The notes: generated by a model not told the origin, from the letters alone. Numbered from the stretch's first letter, positions 18,601 through 27,396 are shown. The stretch is 64,000 bases of DNA from Coleofasciculus sp040219735 (GCA_040219735.1 JAVJRX010000179.1), one strand, 5' to 3'. A program made the numbers and translations.

Positions 18601-18706
18601 TTCCTAACCGAAAAAAGGACACCAAACCAAAGATGCCCAAAATTAGGAATAAGACGACAGTAGGAACTGGTTTTTTAATTGACCAAGCGGAGAGGTGGAA
18701 AGACAT
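15656..18706 (-). CDS. RND efflux transporter permease (HAE1/AcrB-type)
   Basis: A protein of 1016 residues from MSFHLSAWSIKKPVP, the usual start of this family; an in-frame ATG at 18739 would add 11 residues. The typical RND layout is visible: TM1 (TVVLFLILGIFGLVSFF), a large periplasmic loop, TM2-6, a second periplasmic loop and TM8-12. The proton-relay aspartates are in GNLVDDAICMIEN of TM4, and MGLVTKNAILLVDFAL is conserved in TM10-11. The predicted role is proton-driven export of drugs or lipophilic compounds across the cell envelope, with a periplasmic adaptor and an outer-membrane channel. The adaptor gene lies upstream at 19804-21306, but an Rpn nuclease gene separates the two. Confidence 0.95.
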   Translation of the reverse strand: MSFHLSAWSIKKPVPTVVLFLILGIFGLVSFFRLGIDTNPNIDIPAVMVTVTQPGAGPTELETQVTKKIEDSVAGLGNIDELTSTVTEGISTTTVSFVLGTDSDRATNDVRNAVAQIRQDLPQDVNEPIVKRLEFAGGSIMTYAVASETRSVEQLSDLVDRTISRALLNVPGVAQIDRLGGVDREIRVDLDPSRLQAYGITATQVNDQIRNLNIDLPGGRGNVGGSEQNIRTLGSANTVEELRGYRIVLPNGATVPLSSLGDVEDSFAEQRQAASLNGESVVAFSVLRSTGSTLVTVEEGVREAVAELQGTLPNDVNLELIFTFADAIRDSYQATIDALILACILTVIAVGLFLRDWRVTLITATALPLSIIPTFGVMKALGYTLNGMTLLALALAVGNLVDDAICMIENIDQHLDMGKKPFQAALDASREIGLAVVATTATIVAVFIPVAFMGGIPGQFFQPFGVTVAVSTMFSTLVACTMTPMLSAYLLKPKGNGQQGTGKKRIHPYRNILNWALRHRITTLLMAVVFFIASLQLVPLIPKGLFGSGDTGLSTVMVELPPGSTLSDTKDIMAQLNQSLQENPAVEKVFATADQINSATVYANLLPKDEREVSQQEFEQQMRQVFRTIPGARISFQSQGAGGGGKDLSIVLKSENAPALTQTAESLEKQMRDIPGLVEVTSSTSLVKPEIVIQPDPERAADLGVSVGAIARTASLALIGDNESNLAKFDLADRQIPIRVQLDPETREDISTLKNLQVPSQNGTLVPISAVADIRLGSGPAQIDRFDRNRQVSVEANLEGIALGDALEKVKALPAMNPLPPDVAEEPAGDAKIMQDIFTRFATALGAAILSIYAILVLLYNNFLYPFGILVALPLSVGGALLGLLVTQKELGLFALIGIVLLMGLVTKNAILLVDFALAGMQEGKPQFKAVVDAGVSRLRPILMTSVSTIAGMMPIALELGADGEVRSPMAIAVIGGFTTSTLLTLVVVPVLFTYVDNLYHWIRGLFGGKKKPVQL

Positions 18707-18775
18707 AAACTTCGTTTGTAGTTGCGCTGCGAGCGCCATCAGGTTTAGGGTGAGTGTAATTATAATTGTAATTAA

Positions 18776-19660
18776 TTATCTAAAATTATCTAACCAACGT
18801 TCCAAGTCTTCCATGGCTTGAAACGTCAAAATCGTCTCAATCAAACGATCTAATTCTGACAAAGATAATTTTTCTATAGTCGTCATTAGTTCTGGATTAA
18901 CTGCTCCGAATTTCTGTTCGATGACCAGGGAAATAAATTTTAAATTCTGCTCAATTTTTGCAATAGCAATTTCACCCTTCCTATCGCCGATAAATACTTC
19001 CTGCTTGTGCAACTCCTCTAATTCTTGATGACTTAAATTAGCACGACTGGCAATAGTTAACGCTTCTTCTATTTCCGGTACTGCCCCTAGGGATTCGGGA
19101 ATCATCTCTAAACTGGGGGCAGCTTTGAGAAAATAAATCCATTTATCGCTAAGGGTTTCTAATTCTGATAGTTCTTTATTAAATTTTGGCAACTCTATAA
19201 AAATCAATGTTAACTCGTCTCGATAGTTAAATAGCTGTTTTTCTTCCTTGAGTCGAAACCGATTAATCATTTGTGAGCTATTTTTAAATAGCAAAAAATC
19301 AGCAATACTCAAAGCAATAAAGGGTCGTAAGGTTGTATACTGTTCTCCCATATCTAATTGGTTCCCATAAGCCTTGGCAATATTGTAAATTACTCGTTTC
19401 TCGAATGCTTCAACGTTTAAGACTTGCATTTCGATGATTACTGTAGAGTCATTATCTAAAACTGCCCGAACATCGAGATAAGTATCTTTAAGCGTGCTGG
19501 TACTACCCGGATTATAGGGATCGATTATTTCTAATGATTTTATGGTGTTTTTGCCTTCATAAACGATAGCGTTAAGAAAGCTGATCAGGATTTTTTTACT
19601 GCGGTTTGAGCCAAAAATTTTCTTAAACGCAAAGTCAGTTTTGGGACTAATAAATCTCAT
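18776..19660 (-). CDS. Rpn-type PD-(D/E)XK nuclease / putative transposase
   Basis: A 294-residue protein starting MRFISPKTDFAFKKIFGSNR. The N-terminal nuclease-like domain (about 1-200) includes YLDVRAVLDNDSTVIIEMQV, which carries the D...E-x core of the PDDEXK fold. The C-terminal part is helical (ALTIASRANLSHQELEELHK, IEQNLKFISLVIEQKFGAV). The family is linked to RecA-independent recombination and DNA breakage in other bacteria. A near-identical N-terminus occurs in the partial gene at 1-642, so it is a multicopy family here. It sits between an RND adaptor and its pump on the same strand, which suggests insertion into that operon. Confidence 0.88.
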   Translation of the reverse strand: MRFISPKTDFAFKKIFGSNRSKKILISFLNAIVYEGKNTIKSLEIIDPYNPGSTSTLKDTYLDVRAVLDNDSTVIIEMQVLNVEAFEKRVIYNIAKAYGNQLDMGEQYTTLRPFIALSIADFLLFKNSSQMINRFRLKEEKQLFNYRDELTLIFIELPKFNKELSELETLSDKWIYFLKAAPSLEMIPESLGAVPEIEEALTIASRANLSHQELEELHKQEVFIGDRKGEIAIAKIEQNLKFISLVIEQKFGAVNPELMTTIEKLSLSELDRLIETILTFQAMEDLERWLDNFR

Positions 19661-19803
19661 GATCAGTGTTAAGGAAAAACAGCTTAGTTCTCCTACGTTG
19701 AGTATAACCCAAACTCCGCTTTGGATTTAGTCTAAAAATAGAGTAATGGGATGGTTACGGGATGAGAATGTTCTCCCGTACTTGTTTGGGACTATTGACC
19801 CAA

Positions 19804-21306
19804 TCAGTTGACAACATTAACTTTATCGCCATCTTTTAGATAAGCGGCACCTTTAACAACGACGCGATCGCTCCCAGACAACCCACTTTTAATTTCAACA
19901 CGATTATCACCGAGGACTTCTCCCACCTCAACAGGCTGGGCTTTGACGGTGTTATCGGGTTGCAGGATGTAGGCGATCGCACTGCCGTCACTTTGGGGCA
20001 GTATCGCTTTGGCGGGTAGGGTTAGCCCTTGGGAGGCTGAGGTGGTAATCGATGCCCGTAAAAACATGCCTGGTTTTAATGAGGCTGAGGCGGGTAAATC
20101 GATCTTCACCTTCGCCTGACGGGATGCTTCATCCACCATCGGGTCAATTTCCCGAACCTTGCCCGATAGTTTTAAGCTACTATCGGCGTTTGAGGTAATG
20201 ATCACTGATTGTCCCGGACGAATTTGGGGAAGTTGAGTTTCGGGAACGTTGGCAACCAGTTCTAGGCGTCCGTTTTCGATTATTTTGAATAGAGTTTGGG
20301 AGGAGGAGGTGACATCTCCCACACGGGCATCGCGTTCGGCTATTTTACCACTGACGGGGGCAACGACTCGCGTGTTGTTGAGTTGTGCCATGGTGGATTG
20401 CACTTGTGCCTGTGCCTGTGCCAGTTGGGCTTCGGCTTGGGTAATGACTTCCCGCCTAGGTCCTGCTTCGAGCTGGGCAAGTTGCTGCTTTGCTTCTCGT
20501 AACCGGGCTTGTGCCTGTTCGAGTTGGGAACGGGTGCTGCGTTCTTGATTGTAGACTTCATCTAAGCGATCGCGGGCGATGGCACCTTCAGATTGGAGTA
20601 TTTTATTGCGATCAACCCGTGTTCTGGCTAATTCTAAGTCTGACTCGGCGGCGGTAACGGCAGATTCAGCGCTGCTGACGGCTTCTTTGGCACGGGCAAT
20701 TTCTTCACTACGGGAACCAGCCCGGAGTTCTGCAAGGCGGGCTTCGGCTTGAGCAACGGAGGCTTGGGCTTTATTTAATTGTGCCTGAAGCACCGAATCA
20801 TCAAGACGGGCTAATAATTGTCCCGCTGTGACAACCTGCCCTTGTTCCACTAATACCTGTTGAATCTGTAAGCCTGTAGCCTGAGACATAACTGGACTCA
20901 TCTCAAAAGCAGCAACGCTTCCTGTGGCGTCTAAGCTGCGGCTGACGCTTTCTGATGCCACTTGGGCTACGGTTACGCTCTGGCTAGGGGCAGATGAGGT
21001 GGCAACAGGGGGTGCTGCTGTGGGTGCGTCTGACTGTTGAGAAGAAACTAAACGGTTAGCCCCTAAGGCTAAGAGGACACCAATGCCGATGCCTAAAAAC
21101 AGCCCCTTTCCTCCAGATAGCCAACCCGGGTTAGATTTGTGAGTTTTAGGTACGACAGAGCCATCTGCATCCTGCTCAAAGGGGTCAGGTTCAGCGTCAG
21201 GGACATAGAAGACGACATCGACATCCTGTTTGAGTTCGGCAGGCTTAGGGATAGGAGAAAGATTTAATTTGGTTTTCTTGTTGGGATTTGGGGCTGTCTG
21301 AGTCAC
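19804..21306 (-). CDS. RND efflux periplasmic adaptor (membrane fusion protein)
   Basis: A 500-residue HlyD/AcrA-type protein. Start is the GTG at 21304-21306, preceded by AGAGGAAT. Visible regions: a cytosolic Pro/Asp-rich N-terminus; a TM segment near residues 68-88 (GLFLGIGIGVLLALGANRL); a lipoyl-like motif in two halves (GLQIQQVLVEQGQVVTAGQLLARLDD and APVSGKIAERDARVGDV); between them a long coiled-coil hairpin (about 185-305) rich in Ala, Gln and Glu; then beta-barrel and membrane-proximal domains. It links the inner-membrane pump to an outer-membrane channel. The cognate pump is probably the gene at 15656-18706, downstream of the intervening nuclease gene. Confidence 0.94.
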   Translation of the reverse strand: MTQTAPNPNKKTKLNLSPIPKPAELKQDVDVVFYVPDAEPDPFEQDADGSVVPKTHKSNPGWLSGGKGLFLGIGIGVLLALGANRLVSSQQSDAPTAAPPVATSSAPSQSVTVAQVASESVSRSLDATGSVAAFEMSPVMSQATGLQIQQVLVEQGQVVTAGQLLARLDDSVLQAQLNKAQASVAQAEARLAELRAGSRSEEIARAKEAVSSAESAVTAAESDLELARTRVDRNKILQSEGAIARDRLDEVYNQERSTRSQLEQAQARLREAKQQLAQLEAGPRREVITQAEAQLAQAQAQVQSTMAQLNNTRVVAPVSGKIAERDARVGDVTSSSQTLFKIIENGRLELVANVPETQLPQIRPGQSVIITSNADSSLKLSGKVREIDPMVDEASRQAKVKIDLPASASLKPGMFLRASITTSASQGLTLPAKAILPQSDGSAIAYILQPDNTVKAQPVEVGEVLGDNRVEIKSGLSGSDRVVVKGAAYLKDGDKVNVVN

Positions 21307-21807
21307 GGTTATTCCTCTTTTACGGCTCGAGGTCGCTAGTTTTGTAAAGATAACTTAATGAATATTGGGTTACTTTCCTTAACACTACTTTACATTGTAG
21401 CGCACTCTTGACCAGGCGGTTGATTGGGGGAAATCCGAAAATTCTGTTCAGGAGGGAAAAAGTACGGATAGATACCCTCTTGGGGGGAGGCTGGAGTTGG
21501 GATAGATATAACCTTTCTTTAAGATAGGGCAGGAGTACTCATGTACACATCACCCATTGGAGTTATCCAATTGAGTGATTTGGTGTAAATAAGGCAGATG
21601 GCACAAGGGCATCATATAGATCTTCTAGATCTTCAATTGATGATAAATCCAATAAAATAAAGTAAAATTTAGGATTTATAGACAATAAAATTGAATTAGT
21701 ATACTGAAATACTTTTGATTCAGATACTCGGTTCCCATGTCTGCTGCTGATGGCTACTGCATTCGCGCAATACTACCTGACCCTAATCAGGAATGTTAAT
21801 CTGAAGT
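21307..21807. other. 500-base divergent intergenic region, probably promoters
   Basis: This region separates the divergent adaptor (minus) and sensor kinase (plus) genes. The right half is AT-rich (around 21640-21710). A short inverted repeat atagatcttctagatctt lies near 21617. No convincing ORF longer than about 15 codons, RNA gene or known repeat was recognised. Confidence 0.4.
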
Positions 21808-24768
21808 GTGGTTTTGCTCGCATCTGCACTTCTTATGTGTATTAGAATACTTTACCACCTCATTGGTCAGGAGTTGAGACAAAGGTCTCTGGAAACCATC
21901 TTGATTATCCCCTTTGTCGTGCCAATTGCCGCGATAGTAGGGTTAGTGGGATATGTGGCTTTCAGCAATGGACAAACCCTCAATGAGGTGGCTTCTCAAT
22001 TACATCATGATACTCGCGATCGCGTCCAGCCGCCCCTCCCTACTGACTCAGCTACTCCTGCTCTGATTCATCCTATCCCTGTCAATACCATTTATCTAAG
22101 TCAGAGCAATTTACCCAGTAGACACATTATACAGCCCTCTAGAGTAGACCAGACCCTCCCAAATTTTCTCGGCAAGGCTTATAGTCAGTTAAATTTAGCT
22201 GAAATTAACAAATTTCTCCCGCCTAAAAATATTAACAGGACTACGACGATTATTTTATGTCTAGGATTATTCGTGAGTACGACAGGGATAGTCATTCTGA
22301 TCGCCCCTTGGATAACTAAGCTAATCTCCCATTCGGCTACTAAAGCCAAAGAAGACTCTCGTGCTCAAGATTTATTTGAATCAATATTTAATGAATCGGC
22401 TGATGCAATATTTCTAGTTGATGCAGAAACCCTTTTAATTTTAGATTGTAATCGCTGTGCCGTGGAACTCTTTGAAGCCAAACACAAGCAAGAGTTACTC
22501 AATACAGAGGGACATCTCCTGCAGAAAGAAAGGTTTACGGCTGAAAAACTTCATTTTATCGCCCATGAAGTGAAGCAGTACGGATATTGGCATCAAGAGT
22601 TAGAATATATCAGTAAAAAAGGTAAGGTATTTTGGGGAAACTTGGCGATTCGAGCAATTGATGTAGCGGGTCAGAAAATGCATCTGGTACGGGTGAGTGA
22701 TATCACCGGGCGAAAACAAGCCGAAGCCGCCTTGCAAATTCGTCAACGCCAAGAAGCCGCGATCGCGCAACTGGGTCAAGAGGCATTAATTGAGGCAGAT
22801 TTATCCATCTTAATGGATTGGACAGTTACCCTGATTGCCAAAACTTTGAATGTAGACTATTGCAAAATTCTGGAACGTTTACCGAATGGAGAGGAGTTAC
22901 TTCTTTTAGCAGGATTCGGCTGGAAAGAGGGATTAGTTGGTCAAGCCACGGTGAGTAGTAAAAAAGAGTCTCAATCGGGTTATACTTTGCTCTGTAGGGA
23001 ACCAATTATTGTCACAGACTTACGCACAGAGACACGATTTCAGGGGTCACCTTTACTCCAGGAACACGGCGTTGTCAGTGGGATGAGTATGAGAATTCCG
23101 GGTCAAAACCAACCCTTTGGTGTGTTAGGGGTGTATACTACCCAGAAACGCCAATTTACGGACGATGATATTTACTTTTTGCAAACGATTGCCAATATCA
23201 TTGCTACAGCAATTGAGCGCAAACGGGTAGAGGAAGCCTTACGGGAGAGTGCGTTGCGGGAGAGTGCGATCGCGACTGTCTTACAACGGATGCGTCAAAC
23301 CCTCGATCTTGACAGAATATTCACGACGACAACAGAAGAATTGCGCCATGTCTTGGGATGCGATCGCGTCGCCATCTATCGGTTCAATCCCGATTGGAGT
23401 GGCGAGTTTGTGGCTGAGTCTGTGGCGGATGGATGGGTGAATCTGACGACAGAACAGCAAAATGATCCGTCTCTCAAAGCCGATGCTCTAGAATCAGAAC
23501 GTTGTATCATCAAAACCTGGGATGGTTCAGAAAACCCTTGTGTATCCAATCCCCCATCCGATGACTCGCTACAAGATACTTATCTCAAAGACACTCAAGG
23601 CGGTGCTTATAGCCAAGGCGTAACCTATCGAGTTGTCGCCGACATTTATCAAGCTGGATTTACCCCCTGTTATATCAATCTCCTGGAACGATTTCAAGCC
23701 AAAGCCTACATCAATGCGCCTATATTTTGTGGTCAAAAACTTTGGGGATTACTCGCCATCTATCAAAATTCTAGTCCTCGCGCTTGGCGAGAATCAGAAA
23801 TTAGTGTTGTGGTGCAGATAGCCACTCAGTTTGGCGTCGCCGTACAGCAGGCTCAATTATTGCAAAAGACTCAAGAACAAGCCTTAGATTTGGAACTCAC
23901 TTTAAATCAACTAAAACGCACCCAAGCTCAATTAATTCACAGCGAAAAAATGTCCAGTCTTGGGCAAATGGTCGCAGGTGTGGCACACGAAATCAATAAT
24001 CCTGTCAGTTTTATTTATGGTAATCTGACCCCCGCTAAGGAATATTTTCAAGATTTAATTCGTCTGATTCAGACTTACCAAAAGATCTATCCCACTCCCA
24101 CAGCAGAACTTCAACAACTTCTTCAGGAAATTGACCTAGAATTTCTACTCGACGATTGGCAAAATCTGCTCAGATCGATGGAAGTTGGCACCGATCGCAT
24201 CCGTGCCATTGTTCTATCCTTAAGAAACTTTTCCCGCTTGGATGAAAAAGAAATAAAGCGGGTTGATATTCATGAAGGCATTGATAACACCCTAGTAATC
24301 TTGCAGCATCGATTCAAGACAGCAGGTAATAGCCGAGGGATTCAGGTGATTAAACATTATAGTCAATTGCCATTAGTAACCTGTTATGCAAGTCAGTTGA
24401 ATCAGGTATTTATGAATATTCTGAGTAACGCGATCGATGCTTTGGAAAACCAACCTTCACCACGATTCATTACTATCTCTACTGAGGTAGATTCTGGACT
24501 CAAACAACCAACCACGGACGATGGAAAAGCGAAAAAGGACTTTATTGTTATCCGAATTTCCGACAATGGTTCGGGTATAAAGGAAGATATTATGCAAAAA
24601 ATATTTGACCCATTTTTTACCACCAAGCCTGTCGGTAGCGGTACGGGTTTAGGATTATCAATTAGCCATCAGATTGTCGTGGAAAAACACAAAGGGCAAA
24701 TCTATTGCACTTCAACTCCTGAGCAAGGAACTGAATTTATAGTAAAAATTCCGTTGGAAAACAGGTGA
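21808..24768 (+). CDS. PAS-GAF-GAF sensor histidine kinase with a reduced periplasmic domain
   Basis: A 986-residue protein with a GTG start; the in-frame ATG at 21835 is an alternative. TM1 is ILIIPFVVPIAAIVGLVGYV and TM2 is TIILCLGLFVSTTGIVILI (about residue 150). The segment VASQLHHDTRDRV and the TM2 style are typical of cyanobacterial dCache kinases, but only about 95 residues lie between the helices instead of the usual 250 or more. PAS spans about 190-310, GAF1 about 325-475 and GAF2 about 490-690. GAF2 contains TPCYINLLERFQAKAYI, where Cys621 sits near the place used by bilin-binding GAF domains. HisKA has SLGQMVAGVAHEINNPVS (His727), and the HATPase includes NILSNAIDAL, ISDNGSGI and GSGTGLGLSI. 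No receiver domain is attached. Confidence 0.92.
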   Translation: MVLLASALLMCIRILYHLIGQELRQRSLETILIIPFVVPIAAIVGLVGYVAFSNGQTLNEVASQLHHDTRDRVQPPLPTDSATPALIHPIPVNTIYLSQSNLPSRHIIQPSRVDQTLPNFLGKAYSQLNLAEINKFLPPKNINRTTTIILCLGLFVSTTGIVILIAPWITKLISHSATKAKEDSRAQDLFESIFNESADAIFLVDAETLLILDCNRCAVELFEAKHKQELLNTEGHLLQKERFTAEKLHFIAHEVKQYGYWHQELEYISKKGKVFWGNLAIRAIDVAGQKMHLVRVSDITGRKQAEAALQIRQRQEAAIAQLGQEALIEADLSILMDWTVTLIAKTLNVDYCKILERLPNGEELLLLAGFGWKEGLVGQATVSSKKESQSGYTLLCREPIIVTDLRTETRFQGSPLLQEHGVVSGMSMRIPGQNQPFGVLGVYTTQKRQFTDDDIYFLQTIANIIATAIERKRVEEALRESALRESAIATVLQRMRQTLDLDRIFTTTTEELRHVLGCDRVAIYRFNPDWSGEFVAESVADGWVNLTTEQQNDPSLKADALESERCIIKTWDGSENPCVSNPPSDDSLQDTYLKDTQGGAYSQGVTYRVVADIYQAGFTPCYINLLERFQAKAYINAPIFCGQKLWGLLAIYQNSSPRAWRESEISVVVQIATQFGVAVQQAQLLQKTQEQALDLELTLNQLKRTQAQLIHSEKMSSLGQMVAGVAHEINNPVSFIYGNLTPAKEYFQDLIRLIQTYQKIYPTPTAELQQLLQEIDLEFLLDDWQNLLRSMEVGTDRIRAIVLSLRNFSRLDEKEIKRVDIHEGIDNTLVILQHRFKTAGNSRGIQVIKHYSQLPLVTCYASQLNQVFMNILSNAIDALENQPSPRFITISTEVDSGLKQPTTDDGKAKKDFIVIRISDNGSGIKEDIMQKIFDPFFTTKPVGSGTGLGLSISHQIVVEKHKGQIYCTSTPEQGTEFIVKIPLENR

Positions 24769-24809
24769 TATTATGTCCGGTTGAATACCCATAATTACGG
24801 TGATGGGGA

Positions 24810-24836
24810 GTAGGGGCTTGGTAACCAAGCCCCTAC
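24810..24836. terminator. Perfect palindrome between convergent kinase and rpiA genes
   Basis: The arms gtaggggcttggt and accaagcccctac are 13 bases each, with a one-base centre. It lies about 40 bases beyond both converging stop codons. It probably acts as a bidirectional mRNA 3'-end hairpin; no T-run accompanies it. Confidence 0.55.
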
Positions 24837-24877
24837 TTGGTAACTCACACAAATTTTGCTGGTATGGGGATAACCGA

Positions 24878-25588
24878 TTACATCTCGCGCACTAGCGGTT
24901 TACCATCTTTCACTTCACCGATTAGCACCACATTAGCTACACCGACAAATAAACCATTCTCTAAAACACCAGGAATATTATTAAGTGTCTTTTCTAATTC
25001 ACCTGGGTTATCAATAGAATCAAAGGTAACATCAATTACCATATTTCCCTGATCGGTTACCACGGGTCCAGCTTTCTTGACCCCCATCCGTAATTCAGGT
25101 TTTCCCCCCAATTTCTCAATCGCCCGCATCACAGGTGCATAAGCCATGGGAATAACTTCTACAGGCAGTTTAAACGTTGAACCTAGACGATCAACCAGCT
25201 TACCACTATCGACAACCACAATAAATTGAGCGGCTAGAGAATCCACAACTTTTTCACGAGTATGCGCCGCACCACCGCCTTTGATCAAATTCTTTTGCGG
25301 ATCAACTTCATCAGCGCCATCAATGGCAACATCAATATGGTCTACGGCATCTAAGCTAGTTAAGGGAATACCATGCTCTTTAGCTAAAACCTCTGCCTGA
25401 AATGATGTGGGAATCCCCTTAATATCCTTCAGGTCACCTTTTTTGATGCGATCGCCGATATACTGAATCGCATAAGCGGTCGTTGACCCTGTACCTAAGC
25501 CAACAATCGTCCCAGATTTCACCCGTTCAGCCGCCGCTTTGCCGACTTCTTGCTTCATCAGCTTAACGGGGTCAGTTTCTGCACTCAT
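24878..25588 (-). CDS. rpiA: Ribose-5-phosphate isomerase A
   Basis: A 236-residue protein from MSAETDPVKLMKQE, whose ATG has GAAGGAG nine bases upstream; a longer frame opens at 25639. Signatures are VGLGTGSTTAYAI, IDVAIDGADEVDP (catalytic Asp region) and LIKGGGAAHTREKVV, all typical of RpiA. It interconverts ribose 5-phosphate and ribulose 5-phosphate in the cytosol, serving the Calvin cycle and the oxidative pentose phosphate pathway. It appears monocistronic, convergent with the upstream sensor kinase. Confidence 0.97.
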   Translation of the reverse strand: MSAETDPVKLMKQEVGKAAAERVKSGTIVGLGTGSTTAYAIQYIGDRIKKGDLKDIKGIPTSFQAEVLAKEHGIPLTSLDAVDHIDVAIDGADEVDPQKNLIKGGGAAHTREKVVDSLAAQFIVVVDSGKLVDRLGSTFKLPVEVIPMAYAPVMRAIEKLGGKPELRMGVKKAGPVVTDQGNMVIDVTFDSIDNPGELEKTLNNIPGVLENGLFVGVANVVLIGEVKDGKPLVREM

Positions 25589-25744
25589 ACTAAAATCTCC
25601 TTCTTCGTTATGAATTACTGGGGATTGGGTATATTTCATCGTTGGTTTAACGATGCCCAGATTTCAGGGGTCACCCCAAAAGTAAGAGTATCATTGTCGG
25701 TAGAGATTTAGCGATCAACGTTACCTGGAATTTGCCAACAAAGA

Positions 25745-25786
25745 CAGACACGGTAAATTTTTAGCACAATGATCTGCCTTTACCGT
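25745..25786. repeat. Inverted repeat downstream of the RRM protein gene
   Basis: The arms gacacggtaaa and tttaccgtgtc (11 bases, perfect) flank about 21 bases, with a T-run in the loop. It lies in the spacer between the RRM gene stop (25870) and the rpiA start, so it could end the RRM transcript or form part of the rpiA leader. Confidence 0.45.
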
Positions 25787-25869
25787 GTCCTGCGGTGAGC
25801 GCGGGTTTTCTAACGCCGCCTTTGTCTGTGTTCGAGTTAAGTGGGTTTGGCTTTTGATTCAGACCAACT

Positions 25870-26325
25870 CTAGGAATTATTCGGTTGTGCCGCCAAAAGT
25901 TCCTTGAGTTTTGCCAAATCAGCCGCCCACCGGGGGTCAGGTTGAACTGAACCCGAATCGGGTGTTTGGGAGGGGGAAGAACTCCGTTTGGATTTTTTAT
26001 TACCCCCTCCCCGACGTCCAGGAGCACTACCACCACCTCCAGATGGGCGAGATTCCTCCTCACTGGCACTTTTTGACTTGGGCTGGGCTTTTTCGATTTT
26101 CAAGGTGCTGTCTTTAAAGACGTGACCGTTGAATTGCTCAATAATTTGCTCAGCCAACTCATCATTGGGAACGGTGACAAAGCCAAAGCCGCGACATTTC
26201 CCCGTTTTGCGATCTTTAATCACTTTTGTGGAAACCGATGGACTCGCTTCGGCAAAAATTGCTTGCAGTTCATCGCGATCAACGGGTTCTTTAGGCAGGT
26301 TGCCAACGTAAAGACGAACGGACAT
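25870..26325 (-). CDS. RNA-binding protein with one RRM domain (Rbp3-like)
   Basis: A 151-residue protein from MSVRLYVGNLPKEPVDRDEL, whose ATG is preceded by GGAGGT. The RRM spans about residues 1-82, with RNP2 LYVGNL and RNP1 CRGFGFVTV. A Gly/Ser/Lys-rich linker (about 90-125) leads to a short conserved C-terminus, DPRWAADLAKLKELLAAQ. That tail and the length match the Rbp3 class of cyanobacteria rather than the short cold-inducible Rbp proteins. Rbp2 and Rbp3 have been reported to help place photosystem mRNAs at the thylakoid; extending that role to this gene is inference. The 380-base leader contains a hairpin at 26515-26543. Confidence 0.9.
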   Translation of the reverse strand: MSVRLYVGNLPKEPVDRDELQAIFAEASPSVSTKVIKDRKTGKCRGFGFVTVPNDELAEQIIEQFNGHVFKDSTLKIEKAQPKSKSASEEESRPSGGGGSAPGRRGGGNKKSKRSSSPSQTPDSGSVQPDPRWAADLAKLKELLAAQPNNS

Positions 26326-26706
26326 GAGAGATACCTCCAGATGTGATTGAATTTCAAATCCATGAGCATACACCAGCAATTGGGGTAGCTCAGGATCGAG
26401 AAAATGGATGAACTATTGCTACGTCCAGATATTTTTCCACTGATCCTGACCAACCTCAACAGCACAGACTGATGTAATAAAATCAAACTCTTTTGACCAT
26501 TTACACGGTTTAGCTACGACCCTTTTATGAACTCTGGGTCGTAATTATTAGGTTTGAAGCTAATGCTTGGGCTTATATCTCTAATTATTACAGAATATTT
26601 ACACTATTGTTAACCTAACACAAATTGCCGTAGGCAAGCTAGTATAACAGAAATATTTGGGTTTTTAACCAGATGTGAGCGATTGAGGACTCACGAGTAG
26701 GGCTAA
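26326..26706 (-). promoter_or_regulatory. Long leader of the RRM gene with an 8-bp stem hairpin
   Basis: This is the 380-base stretch upstream of the RRM gene start. The arms tacgaccc (26515-26522) and gggtcgta (26536-26543) form a perfect stem with a 13-base loop. The surroundings are AT-rich (TATTTACACTATTGTTAACC region). Long leaders are common for cyanobacterial RNA-binding protein genes; a specific promoter could not be assigned. Confidence 0.35.
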
Positions 26707-27396
26707 TCAAGTCGGATCAGGGATAACTCTTAAGGACAAACAGTGGCGGACGCTATGAGATAGGGGCGTGGTAAAGGATTCAACCGATGCGATCGCACCT
26801 CCTAATTGTTTGACTGTCCCCTTGAGATCATCCATTTGGGCCTCTGTCCAGTGACCCCGATACAAAATCGCTAAACCCCCCGGTTTCAGGAAGGGTAGAG
26901 CGTAGTCCGCACAAGCCGATGCCGAACTCACGGCACGAACGAGGGCGATATCATACCGTTGGCGATGGTGACGTTGTTGTCCAACTTTTTCTGCCCGACC
27001 GAGTACAGTGGTAGCATTAGGCATGGCTAACTGGGGAATCAGGCTATCGAGAAAGGTAATTTTTTTGCGCGTCGAATCGAGTAACGTCACCGAACTCGAA
27101 GGAAGCGCGATCGCGACAGGCAATCCCGGAAATCCTGCACCTGTACCAATATCAATAATTTTCAGCGGTTTCTCCTCCCCTGACAACCAAGAAACCACCC
27201 CTCGTAGCGAATCCCATAAATGCTTTTCCCAAAATTCCTCCGGTTGGGTGATGCGGGTTAAATTCAACTGACGATTCCCTGCCACAATCTCAGCATACAG
27301 GCGCTGAAACTGCCGTTGTTGACTTTCATTCGGTTGCCAATTTAAGGTTCCCCGCCAAACCTCAACCATCTCCGGGAGCAATTGTGTATTGTTCAT
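26707..27396 (-). CDS. rsmG: 16S rRNA (guanine527-N7)-methyltransferase RsmG
   Basis: A 229-residue protein from MNNTQLLPEMVEVW; the frame also opens at 27435. The SAM-binding motif is IIDIGTGAGFPGLPVAIA. FLDSLIPQLAM, RAEKVGQQ and ALVRAVSSASACADYALPFL follow, all typical of the GidB/RsmG Rossmann-fold family. It methylates N7 of G527 (E. coli numbering) in 16S rRNA; loss gives low-level streptomycin resistance in other bacteria. It follows an ABC ATPase gene by about 57 bases on the same strand and may share its transcript. Confidence 0.96.
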   Translation of the reverse strand: MNNTQLLPEMVEVWRGTLNWQPNESQQRQFQRLYAEIVAGNRQLNLTRITQPEEFWEKHLWDSLRGVVSWLSGEEKPLKIIDIGTGAGFPGLPVAIALPSSSVTLLDSTRKKITFLDSLIPQLAMPNATTVLGRAEKVGQQRHHRQRYDIALVRAVSSASACADYALPFLKPGGLAILYRGHWTEAQMDDLKGTVKQLGGAIASVESFTTPLSHSVRHCLSLRVIPDPT

